Shown: positions 34,536-43,084, counted from the first letter of the stretch. The stretch is DNA of 64,000 nt from Celeribacter persicus (GCF_003050785.1 NZ_QAOH01000001.1:62001-126000); one strand, 5' to 3'. Program-made: numbers and translations. Notes: generated from the letters alone by a model not told the origin.

Positions 34536-35407
34536 TCGGAGACCCCCAAAAGCCGCATCGCATTCTCCTTGAGGATCAAAGGCCGCACCTCCTCGCGGAA
34601 TTCGGCCTTGTCGAAGGCATCGAGCCATTTTTCCGGCGCGATCATCGGCCAGTCGGAGCCGAAGAGCATCTTATGCTTCAGCATCGTGTTGGCGTAGCGC
34701 ACGAGGATCGGCGGGAAGTATTTCGGCGACCAGCCGGAGAGGTCGATATAGACGTTGGGCTTGTGGGTCGCGACCGACAGCGCCTCTTCCTGCCACGGAA
34801 AGGACGGGTGGGCGAGGATGATCGGCATGTCGGGGAAATCGACGGCCAGATCGTCCATATACATCGGGTTCGAATATTTGAGCCGCATGCCATTGCCGCC
34901 CTTCATCCCGGAACCGACACCGGTTTGGCCGGTGTGGAACAGCGCGGGTTTACCGGATTCCGCGATGGCCTCGTAAAGCACGTAAGCGTTGCGGTCGTTG
35001 GGGTAGAACCCCTGCATCGTCGGGTGGAACTTGAAGCCCTGAATGCCGTGGTTCTCCACCAGATCGCGGGCCTCGCGCGCGCCCAATTTGCCCTTGGCGG
35101 GGTCAATGGAAGCAAAGGGGATCAGGATGTCCGAGTGCTTGGCGCAGGCGTCGGCCACCTCGTAATTGTTGTAGCGGCGATAGCCCGTCTCACGCTCCGC
35201 ATCGACCGGGAAGATCACCGCGGCGATGTTCATCTCACGGTAATGCGCGGCGGTCTGGTCGATGGTCGGCGGGTGGCTCCACGGCGCACCGAAATATTTG
35301 GCCATGGAGGCCTGAAGATCGTCATAGCCGTCATCGTGGTGACAGCCACAGGCCTCCTCGGCATGGGTGTGAAAATCAATCGCTCTGACTTGGGAAAAAT
35401 CTACCAT
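34532..35407 (-). CDS. Amidohydrolase-family protein, probable aryl beta-ketoacyl-CoA hydrolase
   Basis: 291-residue metal-dependent amidohydrolase of the ACMSD-like group: metal-binding HxH in AIDFHTHAEEACGC, a lysine/histidine-rich GFKFHPTMQGFYPN, histidine in LAHPSFPWQ and the aspartate in LFGSDWPMIAP. In hydroxycinnamate operons of Agrobacterium and Rhodococcus an amidohydrolase cleaves 4-hydroxyphenyl-beta-ketopropanoyl-CoA to 4-hydroxybenzoate and acetyl-CoA. The same neighbours here (CoA ligase, hydratase, SDR) suggest the same reaction. The substrate is not proven by sequence. Confidence 0.78.
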   Translation of the reverse strand: MVDFSQVRAIDFHTHAEEACGCHHDDGYDDLQASMAKYFGAPWSHPPTIDQTAAHYREMNIAAVIFPVDAERETGYRRYNNYEVADACAKHSDILIPFASIDPAKGKLGAREARDLVENHGIQGFKFHPTMQGFYPNDRNAYVLYEAIAESGKPALFHTGQTGVGSGMKGGNGMRLKYSNPMYMDDLAVDFPDMPIILAHPSFPWQEEALSVATHKPNVYIDLSGWSPKYFPPILVRYANTMLKHKMLFGSDWPMIAPEKWLDAFDKAEFREEVRPLILKENAMRLLGVSE

Positions 35408-35418
35408 GTTTCAATTCC

Positions 35419-37233
35419 TTACACGCGGATGAGGGCCGGATCCTCGTTATCGTACATACGTTCGAGAAGATCGGCGCGGCGGGTGATGATTTTGCGGGTG
35501 TTGAGCGAGCCCTTGTCGGTGATCTCACCGTCTTTGACGGACGGCGGCTCGGCAAGGATGATGGCGCGGGCGATGCGCTTGGCCGAGCCCGACGCGGCGC
35601 GGGCCATCTTGCGCAGAACGTGGTGAATCTCGGCCTGAAGATGTTCGTCGATCACCGCGCCCTCGGACGTATTGTCGCTATGAACCTGATCCGGACGCGG
35701 GAAGATGAAAAGACCGATCTCGCCCCGGTCATGACCGCAAACCACCACATCGAGCACCAGACCGCGCAGGGCCTCCAGAACATCGAGCCGCAGTTTGCCC
35801 GCCTGCACCCATGTGCCGGTCAGCAGCTTGAAATCCTCGGAGACGCGCCCGTCGAAGACGAGGCCCCGGTCCGGGGCGTCATTGTCGAGAAATTTCACCG
35901 CATCGCCGGTGATGAAAAAGCCCTCTTCATCGAACGCCTCGGCGGTCTTCTCCGGATCATGGAGATAGCCGGGCATGACGTTCGGGCCTTTGACGCGGAT
36001 TTCACAGCGCATGTCATGGTCAGGGATGAGTTTGACCTGAACACCCGGGATCGGCACACCGATCACACCGGAGCGTCCGATCGGCTCATGCACCATGACA
36101 TTGGCGGGGGCGGTCTCGGTCAGACCCCAGCTTGAGATCATCAGGGGAAGACGTCCGCGCACTTCGAGGGCCATTTCCTCAAGCCGGGTCCAGATGTCCT
36201 GCGGCAGCGACGCTCCGGCATAGAACAGCATGTCGAGGTCTTTGAAATAGGCCTCTCGCAGGGCCAGATTGTGCTCCATCTCATGCACCAGCATGGAAAA
36301 GCCCACTGGCACGTTGAAGGCGAAATTGCCCGCCTTGTCGGTGATGTTGTCGATCGTGTGCTGGAACAAGGCCTTCGTCGGCTTGCCGTTGTCGATGTAG
36401 AACGAGCCGCCATGCAGGAGCATCATGTTGACGTTATGCGAACCGCCGAAAACGTGGTTCCACGGCAGCCAGTCGACAATGCGCGGCGGGCGTTCCTTGG
36501 TGAACGGTAGAACGGAGGCCATCTGTGCCTGATTGGCACACATCATGCGCTGAGTGGTCATGACGCCTTTCGGATCGGACGACGAGCCCGAGGTGAAAAG
36601 GATTTTCGCCAGCGTATCCGGGCCGACCGCCGCGTGAACGGCGGACAGGTCCACGCCCGCGTCCCCCTTGAGAAGCTCGGAAAGGGGGGTGACCGGGCGT
36701 GGCGCGCCCTCCGGGAGAGAGGCCACGATTTCGATCCCGTCGAGATCGGGAAGCGCGAGCGCCTTGGCATAACGGGCGGCATCGTCGACGAAGGCCATTT
36801 TCGGTTTCGTCTTGTTGATCGCGTATTGCAGACGGAAATGCGCTTCTTCGATCAGGGAATATTGTTCGGCCAGAGGCACGGTGGGGACACCGGCCCATTG
36901 CGCTGCGAAGGACATCAGCGCGTGATCGACCGAATTGCCGGACATGATCAGGATCGGCGTGCTCTCGTTCAGACCACGCGCGGCGAGCGCGGAAGCAATG
37001 GCTTTGACGCGGGCGAACACCTCGGCGTAGCCCAGCTCGCGCCAGCCCTCGCCGGAGCGCTCGGCAAGAAAGACGTGACCCGGGCGCTTGGTGGCCCATT
37101 TCTCAAGCCACACCCCGGTGTGCGCGACCACCGGGTCGAGCGGGATGTTCGAAGTGAGGATGAAATCGCCCTCCCGACGCTCCATCCGAACCGAATGCGG
37201 AGCAATGGTCAGCCCCGTGATCGTATCTTTCAT
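35419..37233 (-). CDS. fcs: Feruloyl-CoA synthase (hydroxycinnamate CoA ligase)
   Basis: 604-residue AMP-forming ligase. The P-loop KILFTSGSSSDPKGVM (210-225), the acyl-adenylate motif SSWGLTETAPAN, and FDGRVSEDFKLLTGTWVQAG near the C-terminus match the feruloyl-CoA synthase subgroup. It activates p-coumarate, ferulate or caffeate with ATP and CoA as the first step of side-chain removal. ATG 37233 has GGGAGGAA upstream; the longer frame to 37386 overlaps marR. A 64-bp gap separates it from marR and 11 bp from the amidohydrolase. Confidence 0.9.
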   Translation of the reverse strand: MKDTITGLTIAPHSVRMERREGDFILTSNIPLDPVVAHTGVWLEKWATKRPGHVFLAERSGEGWRELGYAEVFARVKAIASALAARGLNESTPILIMSGNSVDHALMSFAAQWAGVPTVPLAEQYSLIEEAHFRLQYAINKTKPKMAFVDDAARYAKALALPDLDGIEIVASLPEGAPRPVTPLSELLKGDAGVDLSAVHAAVGPDTLAKILFTSGSSSDPKGVMTTQRMMCANQAQMASVLPFTKERPPRIVDWLPWNHVFGGSHNVNMMLLHGGSFYIDNGKPTKALFQHTIDNITDKAGNFAFNVPVGFSMLVHEMEHNLALREAYFKDLDMLFYAGASLPQDIWTRLEEMALEVRGRLPLMISSWGLTETAPANVMVHEPIGRSGVIGVPIPGVQVKLIPDHDMRCEIRVKGPNVMPGYLHDPEKTAEAFDEEGFFITGDAVKFLDNDAPDRGLVFDGRVSEDFKLLTGTWVQAGKLRLDVLEALRGLVLDVVVCGHDRGEIGLFIFPRPDQVHSDNTSEGAVIDEHLQAEIHHVLRKMARAASGSAKRIARAIILAEPPSVKDGEITDKGSLNTRKIITRRADLLERMYDNEDPALIRV

Positions 37234-37297
37234 GCGTTCCTCCCATGATCCTTTCGGGGATCCTCTCCAAAGACCCTTCGCGACGCCTGTCGCGCCG

Positions 37298-37747
37298 CTA
37301 TGTGCGCCGGACCCGCCGCAGAAGATCGCGCAGGGTCGCGCGCTCCTCTGTCGACAGGTCGTGAAACAGAGCGTCTTCATGTGCATGAACGGCGCGCTCC
37401 GCCTCTTTCCATTTCGTCTCCCCTGCCTCGGTTGTGCGCAGGGCGTATTGCCGGCGGTCCCCTTCGACGCGGCCGCGCTCGATCAGATCGGCGCTCTCCA
37501 GTTCATCCACCAGCACCACCACGCCGGAGCGCTCGATATGGAGCGCCTCGGCGAGGCGGCTCTGGGAGATGTCGGGATTTTCGCGAATGATCGCCAAGGC
37601 AGAGAAGGAGGTCATCCGCAGGCCCAGAGGCTCCAGCACATTCGCCAGATCTTCGCGCACGGACAGAAAGGCGCGCTTCATGTTGTAGCCCACGAATTGA
37701 CGCAGGTTCTGATCTGTAATTGCTGTATCCTTGTCGCATTTGGTCAT
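37298..37747 (-). CDS. MarR-family regulator of the hydroxycinnamate operon
   Basis: 149-residue winged-helix protein (SQSRLAEALHIERSGVVVLV; EGDRRQYALRTTEAGE). It is embedded between the TRAP transporter and fcs in the same direction. Repressors of this family that sense hydroxycinnamoyl-CoA (CouR, FerR, HcaR types) control equivalent operons elsewhere, so autoregulation is likely. A strong dyad at 42349-42375 in front of the operon is a candidate binding site. It begins 10 bp after dctM. Confidence 0.85.
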   Translation of the reverse strand: MTKCDKDTAITDQNLRQFVGYNMKRAFLSVREDLANVLEPLGLRMTSFSALAIIRENPDISQSRLAEALHIERSGVVVLVDELESADLIERGRVEGDRRQYALRTTEAGETKWKEAERAVHAHEDALFHDLSTEERATLRDLLRRVRRT

Positions 37748-37757
37748 CGTCTCATCC

Positions 37758-39083
37758 TCAATTGGCCACCAAGTCTACCAGCCAATAACTCAACACCGGG
37801 AAGCTCACCAGAAGGGCGATCCGGAAGAATTCCGCCACGATGAAGGGCGTGGTGCCTCGGAAAATCTGCGCAGTGGGGATGTCTTTGGCCATCGAGGAAA
37901 TGACGAAAAGATTCATCCCCACGGGCGGCGTGATCAGTCCCATTTCAACCACCACCAGAGAGATGATGCCAAACCACATGGCCTGTTGCTCCGGCATGAG
38001 GCCGAAATCGAGCGCCATGATGGTCGGGAAGAATACCGGGACGGTCAGAAGGATCATCGAGAGGCTGTCCATGACGCATCCCATGATCAGGTAGAACACG
38101 ATGATGCCCATCAGAATCACGATGGGAGCCACATTGGCCTGCGAGAAGTAGGCAGCGACATCGGCGGGCATTTGCGACAGTGCCAGAGCCACGTTGAAAA
38201 TATCCGCGCCGAAGACGATGGCGAAGATCATCGCGGTGGAACCCGCCGTGTCGATCAGGCAATCGAGGATGGTGCGGGTGTTGAGCCCCTTGGTCAGAAG
38301 CCCGGTGATCAGCATCAGGACGACCCCGACAGAGGCGCCTTCTGCAGGAGTGAAGAACCCGCCATAGATGCCACCCAGCACGACCACGAAGATCGCGACG
38401 ACATGCCAGATGTCTTTGAGCGCCTTCATACGTTGGGCAAAGCTTGCGGGTTCGTGGGTCGGGCCTTCTTCGGGGAAGAGCCGGACGTAAACCGCGATGG
38501 CAATGCAAAAGCCGATGACCGCAAGCGTGCCGGGAATGGTGGCCGCGAGGAAGAGTTTGACGATGTTCTGTTCGGTCAGAAGCGCGTAGATGATCAGCAC
38601 CACGGAGGGCGGGATCAGGATGCCAAGCGTGCCGCCCGCCGCCAGAGAGCCGGAGGCCAGCGCGCCAGAATAGCCGTGTTTGCGCATCTCCGGCAGGGCG
38701 ACACGCGCCATGGTGGAGGCGGTCGCAAGCGAAGAGCCGGAGATCGAACCGAACATCGCACAGCCCGCGACGGACGCCATGGCGAGACCACCGCGCAGAT
38801 GGCCGATCCAGGCGTTCGAAGCGGCGAAGATCGCGGCCGAAATGCCGGAACGTGTTGCGAGATGACCCATAAGGATAAAGAGCGGCACAATGGCCAGTTC
38901 ATAGGACATGAACTTGTCGACCCATGCGGTGTTGAAATAGGCCATCAAAGCCCAGGGCGAGGCAAGCGTGATGTACCCCACCGCGCCGACAAGCCCCATG
39001 CCCAGCGCAATCGGCATCCGTGCGAAGATCAGCATCAGAAGTGCTGCGACCATGACAATGGCAATCGTCAAAGGCTCCATCAC
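37758..39083 (-). CDS. TRAP transporter large permease (DctM), hydroxycinnamate operon
   Basis: 441 residues, about 12 hydrophobic helices, with the DctM patterns ELAIVPLFILMGHLATRSGI, FGSISGSSLATASTMARVAL and AAGGTLGILIPPSVVLIIYA. It is the Na+-driven membrane subunit of a TRAP system for uptake of an organic acid, probably hydroxycinnamates given its operon. It overlaps the DctQ gene by 4 bp and is followed by marR after 10 bp. It is paralogous to the DctM at 44773. Confidence 0.92.
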   Translation of the reverse strand: MMEPLTIAIVMVAALLMLIFARMPIALGMGLVGAVGYITLASPWALMAYFNTAWVDKFMSYELAIVPLFILMGHLATRSGISAAIFAASNAWIGHLRGGLAMASVAGCAMFGSISGSSLATASTMARVALPEMRKHGYSGALASGSLAAGGTLGILIPPSVVLIIYALLTEQNIVKLFLAATIPGTLAVIGFCIAIAVYVRLFPEEGPTHEPASFAQRMKALKDIWHVVAIFVVVLGGIYGGFFTPAEGASVGVVLMLITGLLTKGLNTRTILDCLIDTAGSTAMIFAIVFGADIFNVALALSQMPADVAAYFSQANVAPIVILMGIIVFYLIMGCVMDSLSMILLTVPVFFPTIMALDFGLMPEQQAMWFGIISLVVVEMGLITPPVGMNLFVISSMAKDIPTAQIFRGTTPFIVAEFFRIALLVSFPVLSYWLVDLVAN

Positions 39084-39619
39084 CGCACCTCCAGCGCACG
39101 AAACGCGCCGCTCATCATCGGCAGGGATTGCAGGAAGGCGACTACGGCAGACAGGCCCATGCCGAAGATCGCGGGCAGGTAGACCATCCAGACCGGCGCA
39201 CGCAGCAACATGGTGCGGTCACCGTAGTCATGCATCTCGGCCATACCGAGGGTGAGACGCCATGTCACGAAGCCCCAGCAGGCGGCGAAGATCAGGGTCC
39301 AGACCCCGTCGAAACGGCGCTGGATCACGGGTTTCAGCCAAAGCGTGAAGAGATCGACCATGACATGCCCCTTGTTGAACTGACAGAGCGGCAGGAAGAG
39401 CGAGGCACAGGCGGCGCAGGCCAGTTCCACCAGCTCGAAATCGCCGCGAATGCCCCCGAACCCCAGATTGCGCATGACAACCGACAGGGTGACGGTCAGC
39501 GAAGCGACGAAAATCACCGCCCCGCCCAGCCCCGCCGAGATCAGGCAAACCGTGCGGAGGAGGCGAAACAGGGGGGTATGCTCCCCCTGCTCGCTCTCGT
39601 TATGAAGCCGTTCGGCCAT
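39080..39619 (-). CDS. TRAP transporter small permease (DctQ), hydroxycinnamate operon
   Basis: 179 residues with four hydrophobic helices and the DctQ-type segments FELVELACAACASLFLPLCQ and KGHVMVDLFTLWL. It stabilises the DctM/DctP interaction in the membrane. The gap to dctP is 3 bp and it overlaps dctM by 4 bp. Confidence 0.9.
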   Translation of the reverse strand: MAERLHNESEQGEHTPLFRLLRTVCLISAGLGGAVIFVASLTVTLSVVMRNLGFGGIRGDFELVELACAACASLFLPLCQFNKGHVMVDLFTLWLKPVIQRRFDGVWTLIFAACWGFVTWRLTLGMAEMHDYGDRTMLLRAPVWMVYLPAIFGMGLSAVVAFLQSLPMMSGAFRALEVR

Positions 39620-39622
39620 GGC

Positions 39623-40666
39623 TCAGCCCTGCGCGTCGAGGAGTTCGTTGGCGCGGGCGACAATGGCCGCCCCGTCGTGACCGGCCTTGTTCAGTTTCTC
39701 GATCCAGGTGTCGTAGATTGGCTGCGCCATCTCACGCCATTTGGCAATTTCCGCCGCCGGGATGGTGTGGATATCGTTGCCCTGCTTCTCGACAACACCA
39801 CGCCCAAAGGCTTCGAACTCATCGAACTGCGCGCCGAGACGGCGGGACAGATCGGGGCCGGAATGATCGTCGATCACCTTGCGCAGATCGTCGGACAGAC
39901 CTTCATATTTGCGCTCGTTCATGACGAGGGCAAAGGTGTTGCAATAGACGCCGCGCCCGCCCGCTTCGGGTTCGTTGGTCACCGAGGTGAGTTCCTGAAG
40001 CTTGAAGGCCGGCACCACCTCATAGGGCAGGCAGCAGCCGTCGATCACGCCGTTCGAGAGCCCCACAACCATCTCGGTCACCGGGAAGAACACAGTTTCG
40101 GCACCCATGAGGGTCAGCATCTCACCCGTCGCCTGATTGGGCGCGCGCAGTTTGAGGCCCTTGAGGTCCTCGACCGTGTTGATTTTCTGCCCACGGGTGT
40201 GGAATTTGCCACCGTCATGGGTGTGGAAGGCCAAGGGTTTCAGACCCTTGTATTCGTTCTGACCGAACTCCTTCATGAGTTGATCCATCGCGATGGAGGT
40301 CTTTTCCGCATTCGTCACCATGAACGGCAGAGCGAAGGTTTCCGCCACCGGGAAACGGTCCGGCGTGTAGACCGGCAGGGTCCATGAGATGTCAGCGATG
40401 CCTTGGCGCGCCTGATCGGCGAGCTGGGGCGGCTTGCCGCCAAGCTGCATCGAGGGGAACATCTGCATCTCGATCGCACCATCGCTGGCGTCGGAAATTT
40501 CCTTGGCCCAGACATCAAAAAACCGGGTCTGCATGGGCGCAACGCCCGGCAGAAAATGGGCAACGCGCAGCGTCACCTCGGCGGCGTGGGCTTTTTTCAG
40601 AAAGGCCGGGGTTGCGAGAGCCGCACCCATGGTGGCCAGTGCCGTACGGCGAGTCATCGTCGTCAT
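39623..40666 (-). CDS. TRAP transporter substrate-binding protein (DctP), hydroxycinnamate operon
   Basis: 347-residue periplasmic binding protein. The N-terminus carries a basic, alanine-rich export signal (RRTALATMGAALATPAFL). The DctP core includes YTPDRFPVAETFALPFM and LKGLKLRAPNQATGEMLTLM, the latter with the conserved arginine that binds the carboxylate of the ligand. It resembles the second DctP at 43137 throughout, indicating a duplicated aromatic-acid uptake system. GGGAGGA precedes the ATG. A hairpin lies in the 99-bp gap upstream. Confidence 0.9.
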   Translation of the reverse strand: MTTMTRRTALATMGAALATPAFLKKAHAAEVTLRVAHFLPGVAPMQTRFFDVWAKEISDASDGAIEMQMFPSMQLGGKPPQLADQARQGIADISWTLPVYTPDRFPVAETFALPFMVTNAEKTSIAMDQLMKEFGQNEYKGLKPLAFHTHDGGKFHTRGQKINTVEDLKGLKLRAPNQATGEMLTLMGAETVFFPVTEMVVGLSNGVIDGCCLPYEVVPAFKLQELTSVTNEPEAGGRGVYCNTFALVMNERKYEGLSDDLRKVIDDHSGPDLSRRLGAQFDEFEAFGRGVVEKQGNDIHTIPAAEIAKWREMAQPIYDTWIEKLNKAGHDGAAIVARANELLDAQG

Positions 40667-40723
40667 GTATTATCCTCCCAAATCATGACATACGCCCGTG
40701 TTGCGGGTCTTTATCTCTTGGAG

Positions 40724-40745
40724 CGGGCGGCCTCCTCTCCGCCCG
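40724..40745 (-). other. Intra-operon hairpin before the first dctP
   Basis: CGGGCGG (40724-40730) and CCGCCCG (40739-40745) form a 7-bp GC stem with an 8-nt loop in the 99-bp gap between the hydratase and dctP. There is no T-run. It likely affects mRNA stability, or the relative level of the abundant binding protein. Confidence 0.45.
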
Positions 40746-40765
40746 ACTCGCACGCGCATGGGGTC

Positions 40766-41533
40766 TTACCGAAAGACCGGCGCGCGTTTTTCGAGGAAGG
40801 CTTTCAGGCCCTCTTCGGCATCTGCACTGGTTTGCGACACGGCGGCGCACATGCTTTCCATGAACAGCCCGTCCGCCTTCGCCATATCTTCGATCCGGCT
40901 GATCGCCTGGATCATCATGTAATTCGACAGGGTGGCGTTTTTCGCGATCTTGGCGGCAAGCTTTTGCGCCAGAGCCATCGCCTCGCCCTCGCCCACCGCG
41001 TAATGGGTGAGGCCCAGCGCCAGACCTTCGTCCGCGTTGTATTTGCGCCCGGTGAGCATCATCTCGCACATACGATCTGCGCCGAGGATGCGCCCGACGC
41101 GCACGGTCGCGCCTCCGCCGACGAAAATCCCGCGCATGCCCTCGGGCAGTTGGAAAATCGTCGAGGGCTCGGCAATGCGCACATGGGTCGCCGCCGCCAT
41201 TTCAAGCCCACCACCGATCACCGCGCCGAACATGGCGGAGATCACCGGCAACCCGCCAAACTGGATTTTCTCCATCACCGCATGCCAGTTGCGCGAGTGG
41301 CGCATGGTGCCCTCGGCATTGCGGGCGACATGTTCAGACAGGTCGAGCCCCGAACAATAATGTCCTTCGGTGCCGGTCATGATGACGACACGCACGCCTT
41401 CGGGCGGGGCGGAAAAGAAATCGTCTATGGCGTCCAGAAGCTCGTCGCACATGGCGTTGCGCTTGCCGGGACGGTTCATGGTGAGAGTGGCAATCGGCCC
41501 CTCGATCTCGATTTTGAGAATCTCGCTGGTCAT
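40766..41533 (-). CDS. Enoyl-CoA hydratase, hydroxycinnamoyl-CoA hydration
   Basis: 255-residue crotonase. Both catalytic glutamates are in place, in GGGLEMAAATHV and FQLPEGMRGIFVGGG, and the oxyanion-hole segment is HYCSGLDLSEH. In this operon it should hydrate p-coumaroyl- or feruloyl-CoA to the 3-hydroxy-3-arylpropanoyl-CoA. The presence of an SDR and an amidohydrolase argues against the alternative one-enzyme hydratase/lyase route to an aldehyde, and no vanillin dehydrogenase is nearby. It is 15 bp after the SDR gene. Confidence 0.83.
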   Translation of the reverse strand: MTSEILKIEIEGPIATLTMNRPGKRNAMCDELLDAIDDFFSAPPEGVRVVIMTGTEGHYCSGLDLSEHVARNAEGTMRHSRNWHAVMEKIQFGGLPVISAMFGAVIGGGLEMAAATHVRIAEPSTIFQLPEGMRGIFVGGGATVRVGRILGADRMCEMMLTGRKYNADEGLALGLTHYAVGEGEAMALAQKLAAKIAKNATLSNYMMIQAISRIEDMAKADGLFMESMCAAVSQTSADAEEGLKAFLEKRAPVFR

Positions 41534-41548
41534 TGTCTTCTCTTCTTC

Positions 41549-42313
41549 TTACTTGATCGGCATGCGCGCGGCAGCGTCGAGGCGAATGATGGTCCCGTTC
41601 AGCATCGGGTTTTCGACGATGGCCTGCACAAGGCGGGCGTATTCATCGGGATCGCCCATGCGCGACGGGTATGGCACGGATTTAAGGATATCGGCGCGGA
41701 TGTCGTCCGGCAGACCGGCACTCATCGCGGTCTCGAACAGGCCCGGCGCAATCGCCATCACACGAATGCCAAACCGCGCCAACTCGCGCGCGGCAGGCAA
41801 GGTCATGGAAGCCACGCCGCCTTTCGAGGCGGAATAGGCTGTCTGCCCGATCTGGCCGTCCTCAAACGCGACCGAGGAGGTGTTGACGATCACACCGCGC
41901 GCGCCGTCCGCGTCGATGGGGTCGGCCTTGGCCATGGCGCGGGCGGCGACGTTCATCACCGCGTAAGTGCCCAGAAGATTGACGTTCAGCGCCTTGGCAA
42001 AGCTGTCGATGGTGAGTGAACCGTCACGCGGCAGAATGCGGGCCGCCGTACCGATCCCCGCGCAGGACACGACAATGCGGGGCGTGCCCATGTCTTCTTC
42101 GATCTGCGCAAATGTCGCCTCGACCGCCGCCGGATCGCTGACGTCCACGGCATAGCCTTGGCCACCGATCTCGCCAGCGGCCCGTGCCGCAGACGCCGAC
42201 GACAGGTCGAGAACGGCAACCCGTGCCCCCTGCTCTGCCAACCGTTTCACCGTTGCGAAACCGAGGCCGCTGCCCGCGCCGGTAACGGCCGCGACAAGCC
42301 CTTCGATCTTCAT
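41549..42313 (-). CDS. SDR-family dehydrogenase, probable 3-hydroxy-3-arylpropanoyl-CoA dehydrogenase
   Basis: 254 residues, short-chain dehydrogenase with NAD motif VTGAGSGLGFATV and active site serine and YSASK (NTSSVAFEDGQIGQTAYSAS). The overall pattern is that of 3-hydroxyacyl-CoA dehydrogenase type II. It would oxidise the hydrated hydroxycinnamoyl-CoA to the beta-keto thioester cleaved by the amidohydrolase. ATG 42313 follows GGGAGGA. It is the first gene of the nine-gene minus-strand operon, with the strong dyad 35-62 bp upstream. Confidence 0.82.
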   Translation of the reverse strand: MKIEGLVAAVTGAGSGLGFATVKRLAEQGARVAVLDLSSASAARAAGEIGGQGYAVDVSDPAAVEATFAQIEEDMGTPRIVVSCAGIGTAARILPRDGSLTIDSFAKALNVNLLGTYAVMNVAARAMAKADPIDADGARGVIVNTSSVAFEDGQIGQTAYSASKGGVASMTLPAARELARFGIRVMAIAPGLFETAMSAGLPDDIRADILKSVPYPSRMGDPDEYARLVQAIVENPMLNGTIIRLDAAARMPIK

Positions 42314-42348
42314 GATGATCCTCCCGTTTGAGAAAACCATGCAAAAAG

Positions 42349-42375
42349 TTAATTGTTATGTCAATGAACAATTAA
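42349..42375. promoter_or_regulatory. Operator/promoter of the hydroxycinnamate operon
   Basis: TTAATTGTT-N9-AACAATTAA is a perfect dyad with 9-bp arms (42349-42357, 42367-42375). On the minus strand the spacer contains TTGACA (42364-42359), a consensus -35 hexamer. A repressor on the dyad would therefore block RNA polymerase directly. The MarR proteins encoded at 37298 and 42497 are both candidates. Confidence 0.7.
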
Positions 42376-42496
42376 ACTGATGATCAATATCGCAAATGCA
42401 GCAAGACACAACTCTGAAAATGCCAGAGAAAACAAAACCCCGCACCAAACGGCACGGGCCATGCACACCAAATCCGCTGCGACGCGGCAGGGACGT

Positions 42497-42967
42497 TCAG
42501 GCTTTCTTGTCGAGAATCAGTGGCGCGCGGCTCAGGTGATTGCCGCCTTCCGCCGCCTTTGCGGCCAGACGTAAAAACTCGCTGCGCTCTTCCCGGCTCA
42601 GGCCGGAAAGGATTTCGTCTTGGAAATGGCGCACCACGGGGATCAGCTCATCGAGCAGCACCTCTCCTTCCCGCGTCAAAGACACAAGTCGCGCGCGCCG
42701 GTCCTTTTCGCAGACCGAACGCAGGATCAGCCCCTTGGTCTCCAGCCGGTCGAGCACGCCGCCGATGGTGGCGCGGTCATAGGCGATCATCTCCGCAAGC
42801 CGCGCCTGTTCGATGCCGGGCTGGGCTCGAATCGCGTTCAATGCGGCGAATTGCACGGAGGTCATGGTCTGGCCATGCGCTTTCATCCGTTCGGTGAAAA
42901 CCGACATGGAAATCTGGTTCAGGCGGCGAATCAAATGACCCGCCATGTTGTGAATTTCAAGAGCCAT
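42497..42967 (-). CDS. MarR-family regulator, probably of the 3-hydroxybenzoate/gentisate operon
   Basis: 156 residues; winged helix AALNAIRAQPGIEQARLAEM, recognition helix AYDRATIGGVLDRLE and wing CEKDRRARLVSLTREG. It is divergent from the 3-hydroxybenzoate operon across 169 bp that contain tandem 26-bp repeats. MarR proteins such as MobR of Comamonas control 3-hydroxybenzoate genes, which fits. ATG 42967 (MALEIHNMAG) was chosen over the frame start at 43012 because a GAGGCGG stands next to it and homology begins there. Confidence 0.82.
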   Translation of the reverse strand: MALEIHNMAGHLIRRLNQISMSVFTERMKAHGQTMTSVQFAALNAIRAQPGIEQARLAEMIAYDRATIGGVLDRLETKGLILRSVCEKDRRARLVSLTREGEVLLDELIPVVRHFQDEILSGLSREERSEFLRLAAKAAEGGNHLSRAPLILDKKA

Positions 42968-43024
42968 CCGCCTCTTCCCCTCCCCCTCACCACAGCGCAT
43001 TGTCTTTCCCAATGCCTTAAATCC

Positions 43025-43084
43025 CTGATGCAGGTCAATAATAAGTATGCTTACGGAATTGACTCAGATCAATAGTAAGTATAC
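43025..43084. promoter_or_regulatory. Tandem 26-bp repeats with FNR-like cores
   Basis: Two direct copies at 43025-43050 and 43059-43084 agree at 20 of 26 positions and start 34 bp apart. The second opens with TTGACTCAGATCAA (43059-43072), an exact FNR consensus; the first opens with CTGATGCAGGTCAA, one base off. Both continue TCAATARTAAGTATRC. They lie between the divergent MarR gene and the TRAP operon and may bind FnrL, the MarR protein, or both. Confidence 0.6.

Noticed and set aside
40766-41533. Assignment of the crotonase as hydroxycinnamoyl-CoA hydratase-lyase producing vanillin or 4-hydroxybenzaldehyde
   Set aside because: The operon carries an SDR and an amidohydrolase but no aldehyde dehydrogenase, which fits the hydrolytic route better.
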